This document shows, in pieces, positions 8,708-18,440 of a stretch of 64,000 bases of DNA. The position numbers were made by a program, and so were the translations under genes. This DNA comes from Bdellovibrionales bacterium Ga0074137 (GTDB lineage Bacteria > Bdellovibrionota > Bdellovibrionia > Bdellovibrionales > JAMPXM01). The stretch is taken from assembly GCA_001464715.1 (NCBI GenBank), contig LNDT01000036.1, positions 33,835-97,834 on the forward strand, read 5' to 3'. The notes beneath the pieces are model-generated. The model saw only the letters and a list, made by a program, of their open reading frames with translations. It was not told the origin of the DNA and made no database searches. The stretch's first letter is position 1; each line of letters starts with the position of its first letter.

Positions 8708-10117
8708 TTAGAGATCAAAATAAAGCGAGAACTCATAAGGCGTCGGTCGCTGCTGCATCGGAATCACTTCTCGCGTGTACTTGTAATCAATCCAAGTATC
8801 GAGGAAATCTTCCGAGAACACATCACCCTTACGCAGGAACCCAGCTCCGTCTTTCAAGTTCTCGAGAGCTTTGTCCAGAGTCGCAGGAACGGACGGCACA
8901 TTGGCCAATTCCTGAGGGCTCAAGCCGTAAATATCCTTATCAAGCGGATCGCCAGGATTTGTTTTGTTTTGAATACCATCGATGCCAGCCATCAGCAGTG
9001 CGGCAAGGCAAAGGTATATATTGGCCGCCGGGTCAGGAGTGCGGAACTCGATACGTTTCGCTTTTGGATTTGTCCCTGAATTCGGAATGCGAATAGCTGC
9101 CGAACGGTTTCGGAAGCTGTAGGCCAATCGTGTCGGTGCTTCGAAACCAGGAACGAGACGTTTGTAGGAGTTCGTTGATGGGTTCGTGATCGCGCACATT
9201 GCGGGCGCATTCTTTAAGATGCCGCCCATGAAGTGAAGCGCCGTCTGCGAAAGACCAGCGTACTTGTCTCCAGCGAAAAGCGGAACCCCGTCTTTCCATA
9301 GAGACATATGGCAATGCATGCCCGAACCGTTATCGCCAAAGATCGGCTTTGGCATGAACGTCGCCGTTTTTCCGTGACGACGAGCCACGTTTTTCACGAT
9401 GTACTTAAACCACATCATGTTGTCCGCCGTTTCAAGCATGCGGTCGAATTTCCAATTGATTTCGCCTTGAGCCGAGCCGACCTCATGATGTTGACGCTCA
9501 ACGATCATTCCAACTTTTTCCATCTCAAGGCAGATTTCCGTTCGGATGTCATGCAATGTATCGTGCGGGAGGGTTGGGAAGTAACCCTCTTTCAGTCGTG
9601 CTTTGAAGCCGAGATTTTTTCCTTCATCGCGACCGCTGTTCCAATGAGCTTCGTCCGAATCGATCGAATAGAAAGCGCCATTTTGATTTTGCTCAAAGCG
9701 GATGTCATCGAAGATAAAGAACTCGGCCTCGGGGCCGAAGTAAGCGGTATCTGCAATACCTAGCGACTTCAGGTACGAGATTGCTTTCTTCGCAATTTGA
9801 CGAGGATCGCGATTGTACGGCTCGCCCGTTTCAGGGACGTGAACGTCGCAGATAAGCGACATCGTCGGAACTTCCATGAAGGGGTCCATGCGCGCGGTGG
9901 TCGGATCCGGCTTTATCATCATGTCGGACTCTTGAATGCTTCTCCAGCCGCGGATCGAACTTCCATCAAAGAACAGTCCATTTTCAAAAACGTCTGGTTC
10001 AAGTTGATGAAGCGGAATCGTGAAGTGTTGCCACATTCCTGGAAGATCGATGAACTTCAAGTCCACCATTTTCACGCCATTTTTTTTTGCGAACTCAATC
10101 ACTGAAGCCGGTGTCAT
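8708..10117 (-). CDS. glnA: Glutamine synthetase type I
   Basis: 469 residues, the exact size of enterobacterial GSI. It makes glutamine from glutamate, ammonia and ATP in the cytoplasm as a dodecamer. Visible signatures are FDGSSIRGW in the beta-grasp part, the metal-site Glu residues in [10 protein letters not shown] and [16 protein letters not shown], the ATP-site [21 protein letters not shown], and NRSAAIRIP. Tyr397 in [12 protein letters not shown] is the adenylylation site, so control by a GlnE-type adenylyltransferase is expected. It lies 46 bases downstream of glnB on the same strand, forming a glnB-glnA operon. Confidence 0.97.
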   Translation of the reverse strand: MTPASVIEFAKKNGVKMVDLKFIDLPGMWQHFTIPLHQLEPDVFENGLFFDGSSIRGWRSIQESDMMIKPDPTTARMDPFMEVPTMSLICDVHVPETGEPYNRDPRQIAKKAISYLKSLGIADTAYFGPEAEFFIFDDIRFEQNQNGAFYSIDSDEAHWNSGRDEGKNLGFKARLKEGYFPTLPHDTLHDIRTEICLEMEKVGMIVERQHHEVGSAQGEINWKFDRMLETADNMMWFKYIVKNVARRHGKTATFMPKPIFGDNGSGMHCHMSLWKDGVPLFAGDKYAGLSQTALHFMGGILKNAPAMCAITNPSTNSYKRLVPGFEAPTRLAYSFRNRSAAIRIPNSGTNPKAKRIEFRTPDPAANIYLCLAALLMAGIDGIQNKTNPGDPLDKDIYGLSPQELANVPSVPATLDKALENLKDGAGFLRKGDVFSEDFLDTWIDYKYTREVIPMQQRPTPYEFSLYFDL

Positions 10118-10163
10118 AGTCTCTCCTGGGTGACACGGTTTTTAGTTCTAAAAGTCGTCGGCA

Positions 10164-10508
<345 letters not shown>

Positions 10509-10529
10509 TCAGTATGTACTTGGGATTTC

Positions 10530-10558
10530 AACTTAGGAGCGCAAAGGAAGCGAGTCAA
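10530..10558 (-). promoter_or_regulatory. Candidate sigma-70 promoter of glnB-glnA
   Basis: Read on the minus strand: TTGACT (10558-10553), a 17-base spacer, then TAAGTT (10535-10530). The -35 matches 5 of 6 and the -10 matches 4 of 6 consensus bases, and the site is 28 bases before the glnB ATG. No sigma-54 type GG-N10-GC element was seen here. Confidence 0.45.
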
Positions 10559-10592
10559 AAGAAAGACGGTTCTGTCCGCATTGGGTCGACAT

Positions 10593-11702
10593 TTAGAGTT
10601 TCGACTCCGAAGGGTCGGCTTTGCCGTTCGGCGCAAGTAGCGGTAGCACCTTCTCGCGGAAGGCCTGCTTTGAGAAACGGTAGATCTGGGAATCGTAGTA
10701 GTAGTGGGTCAGTGTGAGTGCAATCGAACTCGCTCCGAGAAAGGCTATCAATTTGGGATCCGACGAAATAGTCCAAGAATCAAAAGGGTTTGCCTCCGTG
10801 CGGATAACGATTTGGTGAATGTAGAGAACCACTCTCGCAGCGACCAGACCCAGAAATATCGACGCGGCCACCACGACCGTATTTCGTCGGCGCGCGTTTC
10901 TTTCGATTGTGGCGGTTACAGCCAAATACTCCAAGCCGTGATTCAGACGCTGAAGCGCGATGAAAGTTGGATTAAAATAAGTCGGTAGAAACTCCCAAAC
11001 GCGGCGCAGATTGAAGACCCATTTGTTGGATTCGCGCCAAAGCGGGCGAAGAAAACAGGTTGCGACCACCCCAAGAACTCCGACAGCCAACAACGTGCGC
11101 CCTGCGAGGCCGATCCATGCCCAGTGGGGACCCGGGCCATAAATTTGGTCGCCCACCCAAAGGCATCGAAGGCCCATTCCGGCCAGAGCAAGGCGGTGGA
11201 AAACCACTTCCCATCGAGCCGCCTTGGACATTCGCGTCCGATCGCCCTCCGAAAGGCTTCGCTGAATCGTGAGTTGGTGATCGTAGAGCCGACTCAGTCC
11301 GTACTGTTGTGACATTGCGTGTTGAATGGGGAGAAACTGCAACCCAACGATGACTGAAAAATAAAACAGGGGCCCCTCGATGAGCTTGTAATAATACAAA
11401 GTGTAGGCGCCGAGGCTTGCAAGAAAAATAGCGCCTCCTATGAAGTGAAGCCGCCAGCTTTTTCCGTAGTTCTCGCGGATGGCGTCCCGAACCTCGTCGG
11501 ATCGCCAAATGATATAAAAAGAAAAAACATTGTGGACGACGTTCAAAAATATCAGATCCGCGACCAGCCTGAGTTTCCAAGGGTCGTTTAGCCAGCCGGT
11601 GTCCCATCCGACAAAAGCGAACGGGAGTAGCCCCACGATGAGAACAACACGTTCCCATTTCGGCGAGAAAATCTGAATTCTTTGTCCCTTGGCGGTTCCC
11701 AT
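10593..11702 (-). CDS. Polytopic membrane protein with four His motifs, function unknown
   Basis: 369 residues from the ATG at 11702. An upstream extension to 11939 is open but overlaps trmL on the opposite strand and is strongly basic, so it is rejected. About seven or eight membrane segments are predicted by eye. Four histidines lie in or next to helices: His57 (NVVHNVFSFY), His128 (PIQHAMSQQYGL), His255 (QRLNHGLEYL) and His333 (LTHYYYDSQIYRF). Such membrane-embedded His patterns are typical of metal-dependent integral enzymes such as Brp/Blh-type carotenoid oxygenases or membrane desaturases, but the spacing does not match any family I can name. glnB lies 91 bases downstream, with its own candidate promoter. 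Confidence 0.75.
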   Translation of the reverse strand: MGTAKGQRIQIFSPKWERVVLIVGLLPFAFVGWDTGWLNDPWKLRLVADLIFLNVVHNVFSFYIIWRSDEVRDAIRENYGKSWRLHFIGGAIFLASLGAYTLYYYKLIEGPLFYFSVIVGLQFLPIQHAMSQQYGLSRLYDHQLTIQRSLSEGDRTRMSKAARWEVVFHRLALAGMGLRCLWVGDQIYGPGPHWAWIGLAGRTLLAVGVLGVVATCFLRPLWRESNKWVFNLRRVWEFLPTYFNPTFIALQRLNHGLEYLAVTATIERNARRRNTVVVAASIFLGLVAARVVLYIHQIVIRTEANPFDSWTISSDPKLIAFLGASSIALTLTHYYYDSQIYRFSKQAFREKVLPLLAPNGKADPSESKL

Positions 11703-11759
11703 CATCTGACAATCTATGAGAGAAGATCGCTGTTTTGAAACCCTAACTTTTCGAGTGTT

Positions 11760-12326
11760 ATGCGAAGTTTGAACGCAAACCCCAACCCGAAGCTCAAAGC
11801 GACTCCTGCGGAGCCGTTTCTGCCCGAGCGCCGCCGCCTTCAGGACCCGCTGTGTCGTGTCGCTTTGGTCGAGCCTTGTATCCCGGCCAATACGGGTAAC
11901 ATTGCCCGAACTTGCGTAGGCACTGGCTCGGAGCTGCATTTGATCGAGCCGCTCGGATTCGAGCTCAGTGAAGGGCGCTTAAAAAGAGCCGGTCTCGACT
12001 ATTGGAATCATCTGGCGCTCGATATTCACAAGAGTTTCGATGTCTGGGCCGCTTGTTTGCGGTCCGAGTTTGACCTGGGCCGAGTCTTTTTCTTCGAAAC
12101 TTGGGGCACGACGTCGCTGCACGATGCTTCGTTTCAGCGCGGCGACTGGTTGGTTTTCGGAAAAGAAACCACAGGCCTTGAACGCGACCAGGTCGAGAGT
12201 CTTATCCAAAGTCCTGAGCAAGTTTTGTGTCTACCGATGCCCGGCGAAGTTCGCAGTTTGAACCTTTCCAATGCTGCCGCTGTGAGCGTGTTTGAGCTGA
12301 TGCGCCAAGTTTCTGCAAAAAAGTGA
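11760..12326 (+). CDS. trmL: tRNA (cytidine/uridine-2'-O-)-methyltransferase TrmL (SpoU family)
   Basis: 188 residues. SPOUT-fold signatures: RVALVEPCIPANTGNIARTC near the start of the domain, LHLIEPLGF, the second knot strand DWLVFGKETTGL and the C-terminal LPMPGEVRSLNLSNAAAVSVFE, which is the SAM-binding trefoil knot. TrmL methylates the ribose of the wobble base (position 34) in tRNA-Leu isoacceptors. The protein carries an extra ~30-residue Pro/Arg-rich N-terminus compared with E. coli TrmL; no start codon closer to the domain was found. secA follows 44 bases downstream. Confidence 0.92.
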   Translation: MRSLNANPNPKLKATPAEPFLPERRRLQDPLCRVALVEPCIPANTGNIARTCVGTGSELHLIEPLGFELSEGRLKRAGLDYWNHLALDIHKSFDVWAACLRSEFDLGRVFFFETWGTTSLHDASFQRGDWLVFGKETTGLERDQVESLIQSPEQVLCLPMPGEVRSLNLSNAAAVSVFELMRQVSAKK

Positions 12327-12370
12327 TTCTGGGCGTGCGCCGGGACGTATGAAGGGGCTATTCTACCTGC

Positions 12371-15073
12371 ATGATTAACGCAGTTTTGACGAAAATTTTT
12401 GGCACGGCACACGCGCGCGAAATGAAGCGCCTTGGGCCCGTAATTAATCAGATCAATTCGCTGGAGCCGCGCTACAAAGCGATGACCGACGCGGAATTAA
12501 AAAATCAGACGGCTCTTTTCCGTGAGCGCCTCTCTCAAGGTGCGAAATTGGACGATCTTTTGCCTGAAGCTTTTGCGGTTTGTCGTGAAGCCAGCGCGCG
12601 CGTTCTTGGAATGAGACATTACGACGTGCAGTTGATTGGTGGAATGATTCTCCACCGTGGGTCGATCGCGGAGATGCGTACGGGTGAAGGTAAAACTTTG
12701 GTCGCGACATTGCCGGCGTACTTGAACGCACTCGACGGTAAAGGCGTCCACATCGTGACAGTGAACGACTACCTCGCGCGTCGTGATGCCGAATGGATGG
12801 GCCGACTTTACGGATGGCTCGGGCTTACGACTGACGTCATCGCCCATGGCCAAAACGACGCGCAAAAAAAAGCAGCGTATGCGGCCGATATTTCTTATTG
12901 CACGAACAATGAGCTTGGTTTCGATTACCTTCGCGACAATATGAAATTCGAACTCAGCGATTATGCTCAGCGTCCGCTGAATTTTGCGATTGTGGACGAG
13001 TGCGACTCGATCTTGATCGACGAAGCGCGAACGCCGCTCATTATTTCGGGTCCTGCTGAGGATTCGACGGACAAGTATTATCAGATCAATGCGATTATTC
13101 CGCATTTGAAAAAAGACGATCACTTCACGATGGAAGAAAAGTCGCGAACTGTGGCGTTGACAGAAGATGGCAACCACAAGGTCGAAGAGCTTCTGAAGCT
13201 CGACAATCTTTATGATCCGCAGAATATCGAGCTTATTCATCACGTTTATCAGGGGCTCAAGGCGCACCACCTCTACAGCCGCGATGTCGACTACATGGTG
13301 AAGGACGACGAAATTATTATCGTCGACGAATTCACGGGGCGTTTGATGGAGGGTCGGCGGTGGAGCGATGGACTTCACCAAGCAGTTGAAGCCAAAGAAA
13401 ACGTGCCTGTTAAAAACGAAAATCAGACACTTGCGACGATCACCTTCCAAAACTACTTCCGCATGTACAAGAAGCTCGCGGGAATGACGGGAACGGCTGA
13501 AACCGAAGCCGTCGAGATGAAGAAGATTTATAACCTCGATGTTTCTGTGATTCCAACCAACAAGCCGATTCGCCGGGACGACCGCGAGGACGTGGTCTTT
13601 AAAAATGCTAACGGCAAATACATGTCCATTGTCCGCGACATCGCCGAGCGAGCGAAAAAAGGTCAGCCAGTCCTTGTCGGTACAGTCACAATTGAAAAAT
13701 CAGAATTGATTTCGAAGTACCTTCAGAAATCGGGCGTTGCGCACAAAGTTTTAAACGCTAAACACCACGAACACGAGGCCGAGATTGTTGCGCAGGCGGG
13801 CCGAAAGGGCGCCGTCACGATTGCGACGAACATGGCCGGTCGGGGAACGGATATTGTTCTCGGTGGCAACGCAGAGTTTTTGGCGAAGCAACTTGTCGAT
13901 GACGTTGAATCGCCCGAGTACAAAGCCGCTGTCGAAAAGTTTAAAGTTCAGACCGAAAAAGAAAAACAAGAAGTGGTTGCCGCTGGTGGGCTTTACATTA
14001 TCGGAACTGAGCGCCACGAATCGCGACGTATCGATAACCAGCTGCGAGGTCGTGCGGGTCGGCAGGGCGATCCAGGTGAGTCCCAGTTTTACTTGGGCCT
14101 CGATGACGATCTCATGCGCAAGTTTAACGGCGAGCGCGTCAGCAAAATCATGGAAATGATGAAAGTTCCCGATGACGAGCCGATCACGGCACGCATGGTA
14201 TCGCGGTCGATAGAAGGGGCGCAGCGAAAGGTTGAGGGTCACAACTTCGATATTCGTAAGCATTTGATCGATTACGACGATGTTATGAACAAGCAGCGGA
14301 CAGCCATTTACAATCTTCGCCGCGAAGTTTTGCAGGGTGAAAAGCTGGATGAAATCGTTCGCGAGATGTTGGGTGATCAAGTGTCGTCGCTGCTCGATTT
14401 ACACGTCGGCGAAAAAGCGAATCGCGACTCTTGGAATTTGGATGCTTTGAAAGTCGCGATGGTTCAGCAGTTCGGTCTTGAGATCGAATTTGAGGAGGGG
14501 CCTCAGCTGACCGTAGAAACCATCGTTGAAAAAGTGAAGACTTCGATTTTGGCGGGGCTTGAGTTTCAGAAAACACACCTCGGTCCGTTTTATCTTCAGG
14601 TGTGCAAGATGATTTTGCTTCAGACCATCGATCAAAGATGGAAAGAGCATCTTCAGCGTATGGATCAGATGCGCGAGTGGATCGGACTTCGTGGCTATGC
14701 TCAAAAAGATCCGTTGGTAGAGTACAAAAAGGAAGCGTTCACGATGTTCGAAGAGATGAACGGTTTTGTTCGGGGTGAAACTCTCGAAAAGCTCTTCAAA
14801 ATTCAGCTTGTGATGAATCAAGATTCGCCGGGCGGTGATATCGGGGCTCCACCAGACATGGCGCAAGAACTCAACGGAGGATCCACGCACCAGGTGAGCA
14901 CGGCCGCCAGCGAGGCGCGCCGTCGTGAGACCGAACAGCAGCTGGAAGCAATGAAGCCGAAAAAAACCCGTCTCACGTTCGGCCCTCCGACGGACGATCC
15001 GGCCCCTAGCAATGGATCCGGAATGTCGCGAGCCGCACGACGGGCTATGGAGCGCGATAAGCGTCGACGCTAA
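12371..15073 (+). CDS. secA: Preprotein translocase ATPase SecA
   Basis: 900 residues. SecA drives export of unfolded preproteins through SecYEG. Visible: Walker A in MRTGEGKTLVATLPAYLNAL, the DVQLIGG segment, Walker B VDECDSILIDEARTPLIISG, MTGTAETEA, VTIATNMAGRGTDIVLGGN and RRIDNQLRGRAGRQGDPG in the second motor domain, and the helical scaffold with IDQRWKEHLQRMDQMREWIGLRGYAQKDP. The C-terminal linker (from ~residue 830) ends in RRAMERDKRRR and lacks the CxCxGx7-8C[HC] zinc site that binds SecB in proteobacterial SecA. The next gene starts inside the secA 3' end. Confidence 0.98.
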   Translation: MINAVLTKIFGTAHAREMKRLGPVINQINSLEPRYKAMTDAELKNQTALFRERLSQGAKLDDLLPEAFAVCREASARVLGMRHYDVQLIGGMILHRGSIAEMRTGEGKTLVATLPAYLNALDGKGVHIVTVNDYLARRDAEWMGRLYGWLGLTTDVIAHGQNDAQKKAAYAADISYCTNNELGFDYLRDNMKFELSDYAQRPLNFAIVDECDSILIDEARTPLIISGPAEDSTDKYYQINAIIPHLKKDDHFTMEEKSRTVALTEDGNHKVEELLKLDNLYDPQNIELIHHVYQGLKAHHLYSRDVDYMVKDDEIIIVDEFTGRLMEGRRWSDGLHQAVEAKENVPVKNENQTLATITFQNYFRMYKKLAGMTGTAETEAVEMKKIYNLDVSVIPTNKPIRRDDREDVVFKNANGKYMSIVRDIAERAKKGQPVLVGTVTIEKSELISKYLQKSGVAHKVLNAKHHEHEAEIVAQAGRKGAVTIATNMAGRGTDIVLGGNAEFLAKQLVDDVESPEYKAAVEKFKVQTEKEKQEVVAAGGLYIIGTERHESRRIDNQLRGRAGRQGDPGESQFYLGLDDDLMRKFNGERVSKIMEMMKVPDDEPITARMVSRSIEGAQRKVEGHNFDIRKHLIDYDDVMNKQRTAIYNLRREVLQGEKLDEIVREMLGDQVSSLLDLHVGEKANRDSWNLDALKVAMVQQFGLEIEFEEGPQLTVETIVEKVKTSILAGLEFQKTHLGPFYLQVCKMILLQTIDQRWKEHLQRMDQMREWIGLRGYAQKDPLVEYKKEAFTMFEEMNGFVRGETLEKLFKIQLVMNQDSPGGDIGAPPDMAQELNGGSTHQVSTAASEARRRETEQQLEAMKPKKTRLTFGPPTDDPAPSNGSGMSRAARRAMERDKRRR

Positions 15074-15848
15074 ACGCAAGCCAGAAACGCCAGAAGAGAA
15101 GATCGAGGATTCGTTGACGCCAAAATGTCCGAAATGTTCAGCCGAGCTGCGCGACGACTATGGAATGGTGACGTGTCCTAAGTGCGCCGCCATTGTTTTT
15201 GTCGATATGGAAGGCCTTGCCCACGTTGCGTCCGACGCGCCTGTGGTTGAGGAGACTCCTCCCGTTTCGCCCGCACCTTACGAGGAAATGGCTTCAGACA
15301 TTGCTTCAGGGATGGATTTTCCGCCGTTGGCTTTTCCGGATACAACGCCAGAGACCGCAAAAGAATCTTCGCCAGAGCCTTTGACAGAAACAGCGCCGGA
15401 GTTGCCAACGGACTCTGAACCCTTTGTCGAAGAGCCGTCGAATGTCGGCGATATGGACGCCTTTCTTGGCTATGGCGGGCCAGAGTCCGGGGACCCGAAA
15501 TCGGTACCACCGTCTCAAACTGATCCGAATGATCCGCTTGGACTGTCGGCCTACGCCAACAGCGAAATGAGCAGCGCCCTTGGCGGGCCTTTGGTCGTGT
15601 CTCTGATTATTTCCGGAATCGACGCAAAAGATCTTCGCGACGAAATCCGACAAGCACTACAGGACTCGCGCTTTGGCTGGGATGCCGGGGTACTGATGTC
15701 GAAGATGAACGGCGGGGTTTTGCGCATCGAGCGGATCTCACCGGTGAAAGCGACAGTCATTATCAACCGGATTAAGAACCTGTCGGTGCGAATTCGTTGG
15801 GAGCAGAATGCAATCACAGAAATCGATCCTGTCGAGAAAGATCCTTAG
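15012..15848 (+). CDS. Zinc-ribbon protein with acidic Pro-rich linker and C-terminal domain, function unknown
   Basis: Up to 278 residues. A zinc ribbon (CPKC ... CPKC, residues ~39-60) is followed by a ~110-residue Pro/Glu/Ser-rich linker and a ~90-residue globular end (LVVSLIISGIDAKDLRDEIRQALQD ... VLRIERISPVKATVIINRIKNLSVRIRWEQN). The first ATG lies within secA; a TTG at 15114, in frame and preceded by GAGG at 6 bases spacing, would give a protein starting just before the ribbon and clear of secA, and is a good alternative start. The gene overlaps the next one by 41 bases. It may be a membrane-free regulator; no family is recognised. Confidence 0.75.
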   Translation: MDPECREPHDGLWSAISVDAKRKPETPEEKIEDSLTPKCPKCSAELRDDYGMVTCPKCAAIVFVDMEGLAHVASDAPVVEETPPVSPAPYEEMASDIASGMDFPPLAFPDTTPETAKESSPEPLTETAPELPTDSEPFVEEPSNVGDMDAFLGYGGPESGDPKSVPPSQTDPNDPLGLSAYANSEMSSALGGPLVVSLIISGIDAKDLRDEIRQALQDSRFGWDAGVLMSKMNGGVLRIERISPVKATVIINRIKNLSVRIRWEQNAITEIDPVEKDP

Positions 15849-16368
15849 CGTTCTTTTCGTTCTGGTGACTTTCGTGGTCGGCCCCTCTGAAGCACAACAG
15901 CTCACGGCCGGCGGCCCCACCTGCCGGTGGAGCGAGCACGAGTCTCGACTCACATCTTTTATGGCTCGAATTCGAAGCTTCGAAAAAGAAATCGCAGACA
16001 TGATCGAATCCAAGAAAAAAATCGAGAACGCAGAGAAGTTGAAGATTCTCACGCAGCAGATTTCGTTTAAGCACTCGGACCTCGCGAAGGCGGTGAAGGA
16101 CTATGAGGATGAGCGGCGACATATGCGCTTTCAACATCCAGATCGCGACCTCGAGGATGAGCGTAAGTACACCTCTCAAAAACTAAAATCTTTAGACGAA
16201 ATCGAATTCGCTTTTGGTCTTGATGGCCGATTGGACCGAATTCGCCGTCAGGTGGAAGTTGTCTTTCCTGTGGCTCCGGCGGCCGACGCCGAAGGTGTGC
16301 GTGGCCCTGCTGGGATCACCAACGAAAAAGACGACGACGTTCCTCGCGGAATAAAACTAGTAAAATAG
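15808..16368 (+). CDS. Exported coiled-coil protein, unknown
   Basis: 186 residues with a signal peptide (SRKILSVLFVLVTFVVGPSEAQ; cleavage near residue 29). The mature part is mainly helical with charged heptads (residues ~50-150) and ends in an acidic/basic tail. One Cys is present in the mature N-terminus. It overlaps the zinc-ribbon gene by 41 bases, so the two are translationally linked. No family recognised. Confidence 0.7.
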   Translation: MQSQKSILSRKILSVLFVLVTFVVGPSEAQQLTAGGPTCRWSEHESRLTSFMARIRSFEKEIADMIESKKKIENAEKLKILTQQISFKHSDLAKAVKDYEDERRHMRFQHPDRDLEDERKYTSQKLKSLDEIEFAFGLDGRLDRIRRQVEVVFPVAPAADAEGVRGPAGITNEKDDDVPRGIKLVK

Positions 16369-16401
16369 AAATCGATGCTGAAGCGATAATGATCGCAGCC
16401 A

Positions 16402-16845
16402 TCAGCGAACGGCGTCGCCATCGTCTGGGGTGTGTTCGGGACTGTCGACGGGTTCAAATTTTTGAATTTGCAGACCTGTCGTTTCGCTCACTGCATTCTC
16501 TGTGTCGCGAATATCTGCTGTACGGTTGATCGAGTCGTTAATTTTGTCTTGGGTTTCTGCAGAAATTGCGGGTTTTATTGGCGGACCAATGTAGGTGGAA
16601 AGTCCATTTTCAAAATGGACTTCGCGGATGAGGTCGCCGGCGGGGTGTCCATAAAGCGTATACTCCCATCGGTCGCGACCCTGCCAGCGCTGCGTTCGAA
16701 TGGGGCCACCGATGACATCCAACACTTCGCTTTTCGACATTCCGCCACGAATTTTTTCGAACTCTTTGTAGCGATGAGTTTGACACCCAGAGAGTGCAGA
16801 AATCAAAAGTGTCGCGGCAAAAAGAGGAGTCAAAGCCTTCCACAT
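16402..16845 (-). CDS. BamE/SmpA-like lipoprotein
   Basis: 147 residues. Signal peptide with lipobox LSGC (Cys21). Residues ~28-88 match the SmpA/OmlA fold of BamE: KIRGGMSKSEVLDVIGGPIRTQRWQGRDRWEYTLYG then IREVHFENGLSTYIG. BamE stabilises the outer-membrane barrel assembly complex. The ~55-residue acidic tail after the domain is not usual. Small BamE-like domains also occur in unrelated lipoproteins, so a Bam role is likely but not certain. Confidence 0.75.
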   Translation of the reverse strand: MWKALTPLFAATLLISALSGCQTHRYKEFEKIRGGMSKSEVLDVIGGPIRTQRWQGRDRWEYTLYGHPAGDLIREVHFENGLSTYIGPPIKPAISAETQDKINDSINRTADIRDTENAVSETTGLQIQKFEPVDSPEHTPDDGDAVR

Positions 16846-16892
16846 AGCTCTAGGTTAATCAGAATTTTCAACTTCTTCACCGCGACAAAGGA

Positions 16893-18440
16893 CTAGGACA
16901 AGCCGGATCTCGTATCGACGCTCTGACGCAGATGTCGCTTGAGAATTTTTCCTGAATCACCCTTGGGAAGCGCCGGTAAAAAATGAACTATTTTGGGAAT
17001 TTTGAATTTGGCCAGTTTGTCGCTGCAAAAGGCAATGATCTGTTCAGCGGTGGCCACTTCTTTTTCCGTCAGTGCAATGTACGCGCATCCGACTTCACCC
17101 CACTTCGCATCTGGAATTCCTATCACCGCGACCTCTCGAACGGCGGGGTGTTGGCTCAAGACGGTTTCAACTTCGACGGGGTACACATTTTCGCCGCCCG
17201 AGATGTACATGTCCTTTTTTCGCCCAGCCACGTAGAAATAGCCGTCGGAATCTGTTCGAACCAAATCTCCCGTATAAAACCAGCCATCCACGATAGCGGC
17301 AGCTGTCGCGCTTGGGTTATTCCAGTAGCCTGGCGTGCAAACGGGACCTTTGAGGATCAATTCGCCAATCTGACCGGGCGAGACATCTTTCCGGGACTCA
17401 TCGACAATGCGGGCCTCGACGTAAAAATTGGGAGATCCAATCGAGCCGATCTTTCTGACAGCGTCACTTTCATCTAAAGAGAAAACATTAGGACCAAATT
17501 CTGTGAGGCCAAATCCCTGCCTGATGGGAATGCCCTTTTCCTGCCAACGTCGAATAAGTTCTATAGGCATCGGCTCACCGCCGACAATGGCATAGCGAAC
17601 CCGTCGGAGATCACAGCTTTGAAAGGCGGGTGAGCGCGACATCATCTCCATCGTTGTTGGAACGCCGAACATGATCGTGACCTTTTCTGATTCACAAAGA
17701 GAAAGTACCCGTTCAGCATCAAATTTTTTGGTGAGCACGACAGTGGCGCCTCGGTGCATGAAGGGCGTCAACAGAACGTTCCATCCCCCTGTGTGAAAGA
17801 AGGGAAGGAAACTGACGAAAACGTCGGTCTCACTGAGATTGAGACGAAGGGTTGTGTTGATGGAGTTCCAGTGAAGCATTCGGGGTGTGATCATGGCCCC
17901 TTTGGGCGCGCCCGTCGTTCCCGAAGTGTAAAGAATCATGCACGGGTGATCCGGTTGATCCGATTTCAAATTCGCGGGCACATAGGACGACCGCGATTTG
18001 CGAACCGAAATAATCATCTCGTCGATCATTTTTTGAAGGTCTTCGAACAAGAAGTTTTGTGACTTAAATTTGCAGGTTTCTATCGTCGGGATGAATGCAG
18101 CCTGCGCGATAAGTAACCCAGGATCGCTGTCGTTAAGAATGTGATCGAGCTCTCGACCGGTCAGACGGAAATTGATGGGGACAAGAACGGTTCCGAGGCG
18201 CAGGCTCGCAAAAAAAAGAACAACCGATTCAAGTTCATTGGTCGCGAGAAGTCCTATTCGATCGCCGCGCTTGAGTTGAAACGTCGACTCAAGCTTTTGG
18301 CTAAGAAGTCCGCTCAGTTGATAGAGATCGAAGTAGGAAAGGCATCGACCCGAATCGCCATCTTTGACAGCGACTTTCGCTGGCGCCAATCGCGCCCACT
18401 CTCTCAGCCAATCGAAATGCCCCAACTCATTATGTGTCAT
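16893..18440 (-). CDS. AMP-forming acyl-CoA/acyl-acid ligase
   Basis: 515 residues, a complete ANL-family enzyme. Motifs: P-loop ILYTSGTTGAPKGAMITPRML, QGFGLTEFGPNVFSL (A5-type), GELILKGPVCTPGYWNNP, YTGDLVRTDSDGYFYVAGRKKDMYISGGENVYPVEVE (hinge and A8), and the catalytic Lys in PKGDSGKILKRHL. It should activate a carboxylic acid, probably a medium or long-chain fatty acid, as adenylate and then CoA or ACP thioester. It is the last gene of a leftward five-gene set; its start overlaps the KASIII gene by 11 bases, which suggests translational coupling and a shared pathway. Confidence 0.9.
   Translation of the reverse strand: MTHNELGHFDWLREWARLAPAKVAVKDGDSGRCLSYFDLYQLSGLLSQKLESTFQLKRGDRIGLLATNELESVVLFFASLRLGTVLVPINFRLTGRELDHILNDSDPGLLIAQAAFIPTIETCKFKSQNFLFEDLQKMIDEMIISVRKSRSSYVPANLKSDQPDHPCMILYTSGTTGAPKGAMITPRMLHWNSINTTLRLNLSETDVFVSFLPFFHTGGWNVLLTPFMHRGATVVLTKKFDAERVLSLCESEKVTIMFGVPTTMEMMSRSPAFQSCDLRRVRYAIVGGEPMPIELIRRWQEKGIPIRQGFGLTEFGPNVFSLDESDAVRKIGSIGSPNFYVEARIVDESRKDVSPGQIGELILKGPVCTPGYWNNPSATAAAIVDGWFYTGDLVRTDSDGYFYVAGRKKDMYISGGENVYPVEVETVLSQHPAVREVAVIGIPDAKWGEVGCAYIALTEKEVATAEQIIAFCSDKLAKFKIPKIVHFLPALPKGDSGKILKRHLRQSVDTRSGLS

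Noticed and set aside
11703..11939. N-terminal extension of the His-rich membrane protein
   Set aside because: Overlaps trmL on the other strand and adds an Arg/Ser-rich stretch with no family character; the ATG at 11702 is just before the first TM region.
12497..13450. 317-codon open frame opposite secA
   Set aside because: Shadow of secA codon bias; no recognisable domain.
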